Source: Halicephalobus mephisto (Eukaryota > Nematoda > Chromadorea > Rhabditida > Panagrolaimidae). From it: a DNA stretch of 64,000 nucleotides. A model generated the notes under the pieces. The model did not search any database. It worked only from the letters and a program-made list of their open reading frames with translations, and had not been told where the DNA came from. Below are positions 37,746 to 49,325 of the stretch, piece by piece. The DNA lies in the NCBI GenBank assembly GCA_009193035.1, contig SWDT01000300.1, forward strand, positions 53,692 to 117,691, in the 5' to 3' direction. Position 1 is the first letter of the stretch, and the number at the start of each line of letters is the position of its first letter. Both the position numbers and the translations under genes were made by a program.

Positions 37746-38570
37746 GATTCTGGAAGATTTAGAAATTCCCATTAGATTTTCGAAGGTTTCTGAATTTTTC
37801 ACTGAATTTCCGAGGATTCTAAATACTTCAATGAGATTTCACAAACGTTTGTAGAATTTGAAATAATTCCACACATCTCAATTATATTTCATAATGTTCC
37901 ACAAGATTCTGAAAAGTTTCGTAATTTTCCAATATTGCGAAAATAAAAAATAAATAATATTGTTTTACACTTTCTAAGATTTGAAAGACGAATTTTCTTC
38001 AAGTTCTGCTGGTTTCTGTAGCTTGAAAAATAAAAGAATCTTTAGAAACAATGATTCTCAAATTTCTCAACAAATCAAAATCTCGGAGTTTTCACTGATT
38101 GGCTGAAGATCACGATACGTTTCATAAATCACATGATTTGGAATTACATTCAGAAGTAAAAATCAGAATCCTTCTTGAAGTTGTTCTTCCATATCCAAAT
38201 AGCTGTTCTACAGATAAATCAAAGTGCTCATTCTTTACTAATCTCTATAACAATCAAAGTTATTTCAGATCATGTAATATCCATAAGACGAAGAATTTTT
38301 TAGAAATTTCCAAAACCAATCTGATTCTAAAAGTAGATGAATTAGAATTATTTTTTCATAAAACATTTCTAATCAAAATTCACATATTAGAATATTTGTG
38401 AATGATTTCCAGAAGTTATATTTGAGCAATTTGTATATGAAAATTATTATTTTTAAAATTTTATAAAATTTAGTAATGCTTCTAAAGATTCACACACTGA
38501 AACCTAAATCAGAATCCCATAATCTTCTGGTCGAAAATGCAATTGTGAGATTCAGCAACAAATTCGATAT

Positions 38571-39614
38571 ATAATATTGAACAAAAGAAACAAAGATTTT
38601 TTATACTTTTTTGTAACTTTGGGTTTACTTAATTACCTGTTAATTCAATGCCAATACTGTGTAGCTACTATTAATTGCTTTAACAGTAGTTAATTTAGAG
38701 TGTTCTGAACGACTTTCATGGAAAAAACATGAAATTTAATTTTTAGCACAAAAAAAATATTACAAATTTCGCATTTCTATCCGGAAAATTCATCCTAGAT
38801 GTAAAAATTACAAACTCAATAATTAGTTAGACATGCATGAACTCTTATTACTAAATAACAACAGCCTTTAACAAATTTAATCTACTTGTTGATAAACAAC
38901 TGACTAATTTTAGACCATTAGCGCTTGATCAAATCAACATTTTCATCCGGATTTCTGGTCTTTCAATCAAAACAACTTCTTTTAATCTCATTCCAAATGT
39001 GCTCAATAGGATTCAGAACTGGTGACTAAGTTGGCCAAGAAAGAACGTTAATTTTGTGTTCACAAAGTCATTCCTTCACAAGACCAAAAATGCATCTATT
39101 ATCGTTATAATAATAGAAGGCTACCTCTAGCGGTATTTACATTTGATAACCAACAGCTTTTAAAGTCTTTCTCGATCCGTTAGATTTTCTCTCGAGAATT
39201 AAGACCTTTATTGCCTTGAAAACTCACATTCATATCGAAACAGCGTTCTCCAGGATCGTAAAAGATTTAACTACATTATACTTCTTTCTGCTTCAACAGA
39301 TAGCTTTAATACCATTGTCCGTGGAATATAGAAAGTAGTAATTCTGATAAATCATAAGCGCAACTACAATGAGAAGACAAGCGACAAAAAATTTAAAATG
39401 ACTTATATGACATAAAATTCGCAGTACTTTTGTCGTGCTTGAAATTAAGTCTCATATTTTTTTCATGAAAGTCGTTCAGAACACTCTAAATTAACTACTG
39501 TTAAAGCAACTGATAGTAGCTACACAGTATTGGCATTGAATTAACAGATAGTTAAGTAAATCCAAAGTTACAAAAAAGTATAAAAAAATTTTCACTCTTT
39601 TTGTTCAGTAGTAT
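38571..39614. mobile_element. Decayed Tc1/mariner-type transposon, about 1.04 kb
   Basis: Long terminal inverted repeats of about 150 bp flank the element. The left arm contains ATACTTTTTTGTAACTTTGG, GCCAATACTGTGTAGCTACT and GAGTGTTCTGAACGACTTTC, and the right arm carries their reverse complements (about 39465-39614). The ends lie in TATATA contexts, consistent with TA target-site duplication. The interior encodes a broken transposase on the minus strand. The arms remain well matched, so insertion is probably not very old. Confidence 0.85.
38960..39290 (-). pseudogene. Tc1-like transposase pseudogene
   Basis: Reading the minus strand, a frame carries the Tc1-family signature WPT(stop)SPVLNPIEHIWNEIKR, matching the usual WPAQSPDLNPIE block near the last catalytic acidic residue, with an in-frame TAG replacing the glutamine codon. 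Upstream residues (LCEHKINVLSWPT) fit the same family. Further stops and frameshifts precede it, so no active enzyme can be made. Only the C-terminal third is recognisable by eye. Confidence 0.75.
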
Positions 39615-40895
39615 ATAAAACAGATAAAAACTATCTTTTTGAGAGTTGTATATCTTTAATGCTGCTTCGTCTGAAATATTTATAACGTAAATTTTGTATC
39701 AACACCTGAGAACTTCCAAATAAGTATTCATTCTCCGAAGATAAAGGCAAATTTATAGGCAAATATCGAAATCAATTCAAATAGTATACCATACTTTATC
39801 TAGGATTAGCAGATGACTTCTACAGTAATTACAATTTCGAATAATGACTGCAAAAGAAGTCAGCATATCAAAGATAAAAAAATCTAGTAATTCTAAGAGT
39901 AAATTTGAAATTGTGCTCTTCATAACAGATTCGGTTGATTATCTACCGTATGCAATTCTGATAATTTAAAGCGAAAGATTTTCTCATTCATGAATAAAGG
40001 ATGTTAGGTCTGTTTTAGTTATTTAACAACTGAACAAAATAACGATTTTGAGATTTATATAAAAGTTTAGATCTTCCATAACGAGGATCTAGTAGATTAC
40101 ATTTATTATAATATTTTAATTTCAAATCCGACTTTTTAATGAATAACTGTTGCCTAGAAAGTATTAGGGATGGAAAATATTGTTGACTAGGATCTTTCAA
40201 CAAAATTTTGAAATTCATTGATAAATTTAAATATATTTTTAAATAAATACAATGAAAAATTCTGCAATAAAGAGTTCTGAAAATTTATAGAAAATTCTGA
40301 AAATCAGTATTGAAGAAGTTTTATACTAATTATATTTTATAATTTTTATAATGACGTAACGGAAGAGCACCCAGCATCAGTTTTAACTTTCATATATAAC
40401 TACTTATATTCTTCATGCAATATTTAAATTCATAAAAGAAAATGGTAAATCATTTTTTCCTAAAGCAGTATCAGGTTACTCAAAGAAATAATTACGATAT
40501 TAATCCAGATTTATGTTAAATTCAGACAACTTAGTTAATTTCTAAAATCCAAAATTGGTTAATTTAATCTTAGAACTAAATTTTACATCAGTATTTATAT
40601 TCGAAATAATTTTGCGCATAAATGAGTAGAATCTGAAAAGTCGGACATCTACTCAACTAGAAATCTTTAAAACAATGATTCCAAATTTAATGTACTTATG
40701 CATGAAATAAAAAAATTGAGAATTACAGAATTGTAAAGATGAGTACTTGTATATATTTTCGGAAAATGAATTCTAAAAATTATTAACAAATACCCTAAAA
40801 TTCTGATTCTAAGATGTTTATAAAAATGGTTCTAATCGATTTACGTGCAAAATTAATGTCAAAAGTCCTTTCATTTTGTAAACAAAATACCGAAC
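39615..40895. other. Intergenic DNA
   Basis: AT-rich sequence without a supportable gene, array or RNA. The minus-strand frame at 40015-40218 has no distinguishing features. Confidence 0.5.
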
Positions 40896-40897
40896 CA

Positions 40898-41062
40898 TTG
40901 AGTTGAAAGGCGGAATTCTTATTTGACAACTTGAAGGTCATTGGTGATATTTAGGTCAATGTAGCCATCTTCATAAACTAATGAGACATTGACATATGGA
41001 TACGTGAGATTAACAAAAGTCAAATATCTTTTTCTACTAAGATTGCCTTTTCATTGAAAAAG
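40898..41062 (+). promoter_or_regulatory. Conserved upstream block of gene B with two AGGTCA half-sites
   Basis: This roughly 160-bp block, about 850 bp upstream of the gene-B ATG, is almost identical to one at 44072-44237, at about the same distance from gene C. The core of about 125 bp has one substitution. It contains AGGTCA at 40935 and 40953; the second reads ATATTTAGGTCA, which fits a ROR/NHR-23-type response element (A/T-rich flank plus AGGTCA). NHR-23 controls moulting-linked cuticle genes in C. elegans, so a moult-cycle enhancer is a reasonable inference. A small RNA gene is an alternative. Confidence 0.5.
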
Positions 41063-41701
41063 AAGAAAGAATTAAGAGACTCGTTTGATTACAAATGCGG
41101 AAACTTTCCAGCGGTTTTTCGAAAACAAAACTTTTTATCTCGATTAAGTTTTCATTTTATAACTCTCCTTCAATTTACGACAAGAGCAGAGAAGATTTAA
41201 TTAAATCTTTCGTCTACTGGTGACTCAAGAAATTTTTCCTAAAGTTCTTTAAAAATAAATAACATCGTACTACACATGATTTTCTAGCTTGTACTCTGCT
41301 TCATTAAACTGGAAACTCCGAACCTGATTACCAATGATCATAAATTTAAAATTTATTTCAAAATAAGCACAAACTCCATTCGGACCAGATTTGTAAAAAA
41401 AACAAAACCAGCTTTTCCACGTATTTTTAGTTCCTACTATTGTATCCGGCTGATCTTGAAACATTTTTCATTAATTATAAAGTCGAAAATATATTACATG
41501 TTCTTTGATAAAGTACATACCCTCAAAAAATATCAAGTTCAATCTTATGTAATACACTAAAACTTCAAGGTCCAATGAATAATAAAATTAATTCAACGTA
41601 TAAAATTTATCCGAAAATTTTAACTTAAAAAAACTGGTTTGATACAAGTTTCTACAAAAAAACAAACTCCTCCTCAGGATACATGCCAATAATCTGAAGT
41701 C

Positions 41702-41708
41702 TATATAA
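41702..41708 (+). promoter_or_regulatory. TATA box of gene B
   Basis: TATATAA lies about 54 bp before the ATG. The same spacing and flanks (GCCAATAATCTGAAGTC before it, TTCAGATTCA after it) occur in gene C. Confidence 0.7.
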
Positions 41709-41755
41709 ACAGCGTTTCGATCCAGAGAAATCACATTGGATTCAGATTCAAAAAG

Positions 41756-42574
41756 ATGAAGACTCAATTCATTCTTCTTGCTGCTCTCCTTGGATTCTCC
41801 AACGCCTTCTTGTTCGGAGGTATGGGAGGCGGTGGCGGTGGTAAGTAATCACTATTCTTTCTTATCTAGAGTTCTAACATCAAAGTACTAAGTTTCCATC
41901 AGTTTTCGATAAGGAAATAACCATATCTTTCTTCCACTGGGATATGGAAGTCTCTTATGTTGACTTCACTAGGTGACATAGAAGCCTACTATATCCTCTT
42001 AAAACATGCTTACTTACTGATTTCCTAGTAATCATTATCATAGCCTCTTAAATCACTGCAGCTTAGTATCATTCAACTGACTTAATTTCTTCCAGGATGT
42101 GGCTGCGGAGCCCCTGCTCCTTCTTGTGGATGTGCTCCCCCTCCTCCTCCACCTCCTAGTTGTGGATGTGCTCCTGCTGCTCCTTCTTGCGGATGTGCTC
42201 CTCCACCTCCACCACCACCTAGCTGTGGATGCGCTCCTGCTACTCCGTCTTGTGGATGTGCTCCTCCTCCACCACCACCACCGCCACCCTCTAGTTGTGG
42301 ATGTGCTCCTGCTACTCCTTCTTGTGGATGCACTCCTTCTGCCCAGCCCCCACTACCGCCACCACCACCACCTCCCGCATCCTACGCTGTTGCTCCTCCT
42401 GCTCCATCCTACGCTGCTCCTCCTGCCTCATCCTACGCTGCTCCTCCTCCAACCTACTCTGCTCCTCCTCCACCACCTCCTCCTCCCCCAAGTTACTCTG
42501 CTCCTATTGCTCCTCCTCCTCCCTCAACTTACTCTGCTGGTCCTCCTCAAGCCGGATATGCCACCGGAAAATAA
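41756..42574 (+). CDS. Secreted Pro/Ala/Cys-rich structural protein B (187 aa)
   Basis: Exons 41756-41840 and 42096-42574 are joined in a Gly codon. Exon 1 gives the signal peptide MKTQFILLAALLGFSNAFLF followed by GGMGGGGG. Exon 2 starts CGCGAPAPSCGCAPPPPP and has seven SCGC-type Cys pairs separated by proline runs, followed by YAAPPAS- and TYSAPP-type Tyr repeats and the tail GYATGK. It is probably an extracellular, disulphide- and tyrosine-cross-linked structural protein of cuticle or a similar matrix; no catalytic domain is seen. Its 255-bp intron is nearly identical to that of gene D, and its 3' UTR (AAGCTGTGGATACAGAAATA) matches gene C. Gly-Lys at the C-terminus is shared by the family. 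Confidence 0.88.
41841..42095 (+). other. Intron of gene B, nearly identical to the intron of gene D
   Basis: The 255-bp intron differs from 49411-49663 only by a 2-bp deletion, one adjacent change and the last few bases before the acceptor. The flanking exon 1 has about seven differences in 85 bp. This suggests gene conversion or a constrained element in the intron. Confidence 0.85.
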
Positions 42575-44070
42575 GCTGTGGATACAGAAATACTAGAAGA
42601 ACAAAAAATGTTGTAGAAATTGATGATCAGGTCAGATTTTCATTTGCTTGAGATAAAAATGAGAAACTAAATTTTCAAAAACAAATTTTTTAAGCTTTAA
42701 TTTTTTCCAAGAGTTATTTTTACTTCTACTTTATATCCTCAATCATTTTAAACAGTAAGGGAAATTTCTTAAAATTTATAGATTGAATTTCTTCAAATTT
42801 TCTGTCCTATTTTGTAAGCTACTATATGATTTTAATAGTTTATCACCTCTAATATTATACTCTAAATACTCTATAATACCAAATTTTCTTAAATTCATAT
42901 CAAAGTAATTAATTTTTTTCTTCAAAAATTGTTGTTGAAAATTCTTATTATTATGAACATTCCTAGTTACCAAATAGGCCTAAACTATTAGATTGCTTAA
43001 TTTTCGAAATCTGTGATATACAAACACAAAATTGTAACTTCTACTCTAGTACCAAATGCAAGCATCATCATTACATACGATTTTCGTAATAATTGTCAGC
43101 TCTAACAAAGAATATAACATAATTGTTACGATTTTCGTGAGAATTTATCATTTCTGACAATACTCGTATTTGTTACGAAAAATTCTGATATTGGATAAAA
43201 GCTACGAGACTTTTCGTAGCGAAATTTCGCGTATTTATTCCCAGATGTTGTGGAATCATTTGTAACTGAACTCAGTCGATGACAGAATTGTAATCCTATT
43301 AAAGTTCATTGAAATTGAGCGCAATTAATGTGTTTGGATCATTTTTTTGTCATTAAAAAGACTTGAACACGTTGATTATGCTCGATTACAATCAACTCCC
43401 ATTAAATTAAAATCTTGCATCGATTGCCTTCAGTTATAATTCAACATTTGAGAAGCATAGTTAGTAGCTCTTGTTGATTACGTGCAATTACAAGTGATTC
43501 TACAGTATCTCTGTTGTATTTTATGCCACACGGAAGTTACGATCTTATATGTGGGTAATTCGATTTTGAGAATTAGTTCTACTCTATTCGTCCTCTTTTT
43601 AAACTATATACAGATTTTTTATTGAACAGAACATAGATATTCGATCAGAAAGTCTCAATGCAGTGATACTAAATCCACTTTGTAAATAATTTAAATAAGC
43701 CATAAATGAGGATTATGAGACCTCAAAAGTGGATAATTATTTACGAACTTATCTTAGATACAAAATTGAGAAATAATTATTAACACTCCAAAATGAAGTC
43801 TCTGATTTTAAAATTTTTACAAAAAAATAACTCTAATCGATCTACTATTGAAATTGGATTGGTATTAGGAACCACTTCATTTTATAGATACCAACAGAAC
43901 TGTCGATTTTTCAAAACCCTCGGTTTTTGCATCAAATTAATTCAGTTCGAATGGCTTGGTTTTAACTTAAACCTCTCGAATTTCAAACTTGGATTTCATT
44001 CGGAATAGACTCGAAGTTTGATTCGAAAGTTCGAAATCAGTAGTTTTGAGCATGAGATACAAAAGCATTG
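42575..44070. other. Intergenic DNA
   Basis: No supportable gene. The first about 90 bp is the gene-B 3' UTR. The frame at 43793-44008 (+) looks like chance and lacks a signal peptide or domain. Confidence 0.5.
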
Positions 44071-44071
44071 A

Positions 44072-44237
44072 ATGAGTTGAAAGGCGGAATTCTTATTTGA
44101 CAACTTGAAGGTCATTGGTGATATTTAGGTCAATGTAGCCATCTTCATAGACTAATGAGACATTGACATATGGATACGTGAGATTAACAAAAGTCAAATA
44201 TATCTTTTTCTACTAAAATTGCCTTTTCATTAAAAAA
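44072..44237 (+). promoter_or_regulatory. Conserved upstream block of gene C with two AGGTCA half-sites
   Basis: Near-identical partner of 40898-41062. AGGTCA occurs at 44109 and 44127, the latter again as ATATTTAGGTCA. It lies about 860 bp before the gene-C ATG. The DNA between this block and the TATA region has diverged much more between the two genes. Confidence 0.5.
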
Positions 44238-44878
44238 AAGAAAAATTAACAGTTCTTTGATTACAAATACGTAAGCTTTGAAATTCGCAGCGATTTTTTT
44301 AAATAATTAAAAATATCTCACGAAAATTAAATTTTTTCATTATAGCCCTTATAATGAAGACAGAGGATGTAACTAAACATCCTATATATTAGTTATTTAT
44401 AATAATTTCTTAAAATTAGTACTTTTTATTTTTAAAAACTAGAAAACTGAAACCGTACCTGATTTCCGAACACACACTTTGCTTCAATGAACTCGAAACG
44501 TCTCTAAACTTGATTAGTATGTGACGTGATATTTAAAATTCCTCACAAGATCTGTGGGAAGACCACTCAGACCAGATTTATCAAAAAAACCAGCTTTTTT
44601 GACTTATTTCACTTTTCTATAAATTGCATCATTCATAAGTTTGAGGTCATTTCGAGTGTTTTGAGGTCATAAATTATTGCATTTGTCTTTAACAATGTAT
44701 ATACAGTCAGGAAATTTCGAGTTCGATGTTGGTTAATTTATGCAGCCGGAATTTCCAAAAAAGTTGTAAAACAGATCAAAGTACACAATCCCAGACGGGA
44801 ATTGTCGGCTTTTGAAACAGGTTGCTGGATCAACAGAAAAAGCTCCTCCCTGGGGGCACATGCCAATGATATGAAGCT

Positions 44879-44886
44879 TATATAAA
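44879..44886 (+). promoter_or_regulatory. TATA box of gene C
   Basis: TATATAAA lies about 53 bp before the ATG, in a promoter alignable with that of gene B (ATGCCAATGATATGAAGC upstream). Confidence 0.7.
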
Positions 44887-44933
44887 CCAGAGTCCAAATC
44901 TGCAGAAATCAGACTGGGTTCAGATTCAGAAAG

Positions 44934-45822
44934 ATGAAGACAGCTGTAATCGTTCTTCTTGCTCTCTTCGGGTACTCCAACGCCTTCTTGTTCAATTTAG
45001 GCGGCGGTGGCGGTGGAGGCTGTGGATGTGCTCCTCCAGCCCCTGCACCATCGTAAGTACAGTTCATTACGGAAGAATTAGGAAATTACGAACACTATTC
45101 TTGATCAGAATTGGAAATTTCCGAATCACTATCTATAGTTCTTATTTGAGCTATTTTTAGATGATTCTGGAATCTTCCTTGACAATCAAGCATAGTAGTT
45201 ACTTTTAGTCACTATCCACTTCTTTAGTAGAAGTGTTATTTTGGTAGTTCTTTTAATAACTAATGAAAACAGAAGTGACTGATTTGGACATTTAGGAGAA
45301 TTTTAGTCACTATGCACTCTTAATTGTTTTGAATAGTGACTCGGATTCTTCTTTAAGTCATTGATCAAACGATAACTTCAATGAAACATCTTATTTGTAA
45401 TTGACCCTCTTTTTAGTCCTTGCGGATGTGGTGCCGCTGCTGCTCCATCCTATGCTGCTCCGGCTCCATCTTATGCTGCTCCAGCTCCATCTTATGCTGC
45501 TCCAGCTCCATCCTACGCTGCTCCAGCTCCATCCTACGCTGCTCCTGTAGCTGCCTCTTCAGGATACGCTACTGCCCCTGTTGCTGCTCCAGCTCCATCT
45601 TACGCTGCTCCTGTAGCTGCCCCTTCAGGATACGCTACTGCTCCTGTTGCTGCTCCTCCTCCACCACCACCCCCACCACCTCCAGCTCCTATTGGATACT
45701 CTAACGGCCCTATTGCTGCTCCTCCTCCACCCCCTCCCCCTCCACCACCACCAGTTCAACAATCCTACTCTGCCCTTCCTCCACCAGCTGCTCCTTCAGC
45801 CGGATATGTCACTGGAAAATAA
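44934..45822 (+). CDS. Secreted Ala/Pro/Tyr-rich structural protein C (174 aa)
   Basis: Exons 44934-45052 and 45417-45822 are joined in a Ser codon (GTAAGT donor, CTCTTTTTAG acceptor). The signal peptide (MKTAVIVLLALFGYSNAFLF) is followed by a Gly run and CGCAPPAPAPS. Exon 2 starts PCGCGAAAAPSYAAPAPS and contains six APSYAAP units, APVAA(P/S)SGYATAPV units and poly-Pro blocks, ending GYVTGK. Only two Cys pairs remain near the N-terminus, so cross-linking would lean more on tyrosine than in gene B. The 364-bp intron carries weak copies of the GTCACTATCC repeat. AATAAA is at 45903. It is a paralogue of A, B and D; the cuticle role is inferred from composition. Confidence 0.88.
45160..45345. repeat. 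GTCACTATCC/GGATAGTGAC repeat remnants in the gene-C intron (cluster 7)
   Basis: TAGTCACTATCCACTTCTTT, TTAGTCACTATGCAC and GAATAGTGACTC are recognisable but degenerate members of the dispersed family. Confidence 0.6.
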
Positions 45823-48059
45823 GCTGTGGATACAGAAATATTAGAACAACTAAAAATGTTGTAGAAATTGGTGATTTGCTGAGATTCTCATTTGCTCGAG
45901 AAAATAAAAAACGAAGCATTGAAAGATAAGTTGTTTGAGGTTTTCTATGATCATGTCAGCATTTTCTAAAGTTCTTATTTCGTGTTTTTAATTATTTTAA
46001 ATAATTAGTGGAATTTTTTAAATGTAATTTTTTTCGGACTTTTTATGTCCTATTTTTAACCTCTTGTATTATTTTAATATTCCGTGATCCCTGACCCTGT
46101 TTTTCAATACTCTAAAACGTCAAAAAATAAAGGATATTTTTTCATCCAGACGATTGACTTTTCTTTTCCCCCAAAAGCGGTCATTGAAAACCTTTGTTAT
46201 TGTGTAAAAATCCAAGCCACCAAATAGGCTTAAACCGGTCGTGTATCAAGTTGTTGCGCGAAGGAAATCCAGTTGTCCATTTTTCTTTGTTTCAATGAAG
46301 ACGCACTACTGCTTCCGTGGATTTGAAAACAGGTTGAAGTCTTCTAGGTTTTCTGGATTTGGATGGGACAACTTGGGCAAGTCAAAAGAACTTTCTCTTT
46401 CACGACGATGAAGAATGTTGTAGAATGATTAATTGGTAGAAGCAAGGCGTAAAATGTAATCAAATCAGATTAAGGAAAAAAATTAAAAATTATAATATTG
46501 TAAAAATTATAAATATTTTCATAAGGTCAATTTAATAAGTTCTTCGGTTTTTAGAAACTTCCGGAATTGGAGTTTTTGGATGTTGGTTCCGGAAGTTTCT
46601 GCTGGATTCTAGAAAATTCTAGACTTTTGCAGAGTTCCGGTTTGACAAATATGAAAATAAAAAACAATTATCCTTATGAATTGTTTTGATATTAATTTCT
46701 ATAATTTTGTAATTTCCAAAATATTAAATTTCATGATTTTAGAAACTTTTAATATATTCTGAAGATGTCACATGTTTTCACAAAATTTTTGAAAATTTCG
46801 GAATTTCTCATTGGATTTTAATCTAAAATGAGAAAACTGAAATTCAAAAGTCGATGAAACAATTAAAATCAAAATTTCATCGTTTTTATGATTAATTCGT
46901 CAAAAATTTTAGAATTTATTTTCTGTTTTATATTTTATCGAATAAAAAATGATTTTAAAACTTGTTGAATTCTACACATGTATATATTTTATTTCCCAAT
47001 TTTACAGTAAATTTGAAACATACAGAATAAGGACAACAAAGTAGTATTTAAAAGATTTACAAAAAAATAATGTTTAAATCATCATAATTCGATGAATATT
47101 GTACGGATTTTTATAATTCCTATTTTTCTAGATGTGCATAAAATTGAAATTTTATTTTACGTCAAAAAGAATAAAATCAAATGATTTTTACTGAAAAATT
47201 CAACATTATAAAAATTTTTTTTTATCTTTCAAACTTTGAATTTTTGGTGTTCTGTTTCAAAGTTTATTTTCGAAAAAAAGTATTTTTTTTTATTTTCAGA
47301 AAATAGTAATTTTTTTTTACAAAATCTTTATTTTAATGAAAGGACCAGATTATCAGAAATGAATAAATAAATTATCAAAATTCATTCGATATTTTTAAAT
47401 TCAAAATTCAAAATTGAATTATTTGGAAGATTTTATATATCTTTAAAACTCCAAAAAGCAGGCTTCAGAATCAGTGTTTTACACAATTTTAAATATTAAA
47501 TTTAATTTTTATTATTAAAATATTAATGAACAATATATTATAAAAGTCAATTTTTAACTTTAATAATCTATTGATTTCTAAAATTACTTTTTTTAAAAAT
47601 AAAAATTATTTGTCGACGCTTTTCTTTCAAAATTCAAAAAATCTAGAAACATCAAAAAGGAAGTATCTATCAATTATCGAAAAAAAGAAGACGAAGAAGA
47701 AGCTTTTTTCTGCATACGTAACGTCGGGAGTTATCCTATGATCTGGAGAAGTATTTTTTTTTTCGTCATCCATCATAAAAAATCAATTATTTTTTGGACA
47801 AAAAGTGTGAACTAAATTGGTTTTTCGATGTGGATAAACTAATTACAAAATAACACTGTACAAAATTTGACAGAAATTACCGAGACCGGTTTTGTTGAGA
47901 AAAAGGATGTTCGTTATCAAGGTCACGCGGATCTGAAGAAGAAACGAAAACAAAATTTTTCATCTATTAAAATAATAACTCAAGCTGAACTCGAAAATCT
48001 CAATAAGATAAAAATCATGGATAGGATCTAGAAGTCATACATTGTCCAAAATTTTCACA
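45823..48059. other. Intergenic DNA
   Basis: Starts with the gene-C 3' UTR; the rest is AT-rich without a supportable gene. TATCAAGGTCACGCGG near 47935 contains the octamer CAAGGTCA, a possible FTZ-F1/NHR-25-type site, but it is isolated and about 1.4 kb from gene D. Confidence 0.45.
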
Positions 48060-48880
48060 GGAGTGATTAGTAGGTAGTGACTTAGACAGTAATAAGATTC
48101 AAAAATAATGTTCAAAATCAGCAGTTATTTTAAATTTCACTGGAGTTATTTATTAAATAAATATTGAAACAAAATATGAAGTCCCTATCTAAGGCAAAAA
48201 TGATAATAATAATAATTAGAAAGTTTTAATTTTATATAAAAATAAGCACTATCCACTTCTTCACTAAAGCTGTTTTTTGGATAGTGACTTCAGTTTCAAT
48301 GAGGTTTGTACACAGTGTTTATTTTTAGTTATTATCTGAAAAAAGTTCTGATTTTAATTTAAAATATTATATAGATTTTTATTGGAGCTTATTTTCATAA
48401 AGTGATTCCGACAGTTTTAATAAAAACCAAGGATAGTATCTATTTTTAGTTATTATTTTAAAAAAAAATAACGACTAGACAGTTCTAATTTAAGTGAGAA
48501 TGAACACTATTCATTTTTTGATTGGAGCTGTTTTTTGAATAATGATGTTGACAGATTCAGTGAAAATTGAGAATATTAACTAAACTTCTTCAGAATCGCT
48601 GGAATCTACAATTATCCATTCAGCAACTTTAATAAATGAAACATCCGGAAAATTAAGAAACCTTTATTTTGTAGAGACAATCCGCTTTTCTTATAAGAGC
48701 TGTTTTTTGGATGACGACTGAGAGGAGAACTAGAGTCTTTATTCAAAATAATATGAAAGTGGATAACGACTAGAAAACATCTAAGTGAAAACGAATAAAA
48801 TCCTCTTATAAGAGCTGTTTTTTGATAGAGGCTTTAAGAGGTCCAGTGCGAAAATGGATAGTAACTGAAACATTTCGACA
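48060..48880. repeat. GTCACTATCC/GGATAGTGAC repeat cluster 8 (degenerate)
   Basis: AGCTGTTTTTTGGATAGTGA, TAAGAGCTGTTTTTTG and related fragments recur roughly every 90-130 bp. They are more eroded than the clusters in the first 12 kb. Confidence 0.6.
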
Positions 48881-49263
48881 GTTTTTCCTTTCGACAACAA
48901 GTAGATTCAAAAATCATCGAATTCAGTGTAATGAGTGCAATTAACTGTTTTTTCAACTTGATTCTCATATTCTACAACCATCGGTTTTCCATGAAATCCA
49001 TCCAGACCTGTTTTTCCTTTTCAATTTTCGATCAAAATGTCTCCTTGTCTTCTCGATTTTCACAGTAAACCTTTGCAATTACATTTATGACCACGTAATT
49101 CAAAAAATAAATCTGTAACCTTGGCCAAAACCAGATTGGCCTAGTTGCTAAAAGGTAAATTGAATCTCAGCTTGCCCACGCATTGCCTGAGGCCCAACGT
49201 TGTCTGGATAACCGAGCACGCCTCCATGAAGAATTCCTCTTGATCCGCCCTTGGATCAAATTG

Positions 49264-49270
49264 TATAAAA
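49264..49270 (+). promoter_or_regulatory. TATA box of gene D
   Basis: TATAAAA lies about 62 bp before the ATG at 49326. Confidence 0.65.
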
Positions 49271-49325
49271 GCTGGCTTGGATTCCGAAAAGTCATCGGTC
49301 GCATCAGCTTCCAATCTCAACAATA

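Larger units (their letters stand above)
36542..38570. other. Intergenic DNA with short tandem repeats
   Basis: No supportable gene. It contains the 63-bp duplication at 36838-36965 and the TCTGAAAATATAAATTTCAA array at 37505-37745. A 100-codon frame at 38099-38401 begins with TTG, is AT-rich and has no recognisable features; I do not call it. Confidence 0.5.

Noticed and set aside
43793..44008. 71-codon plus-strand frame between genes B and C
   Set aside because: AT-rich, no signal peptide or domain, overlaps a TTCGAA-rich low-complexity patch.
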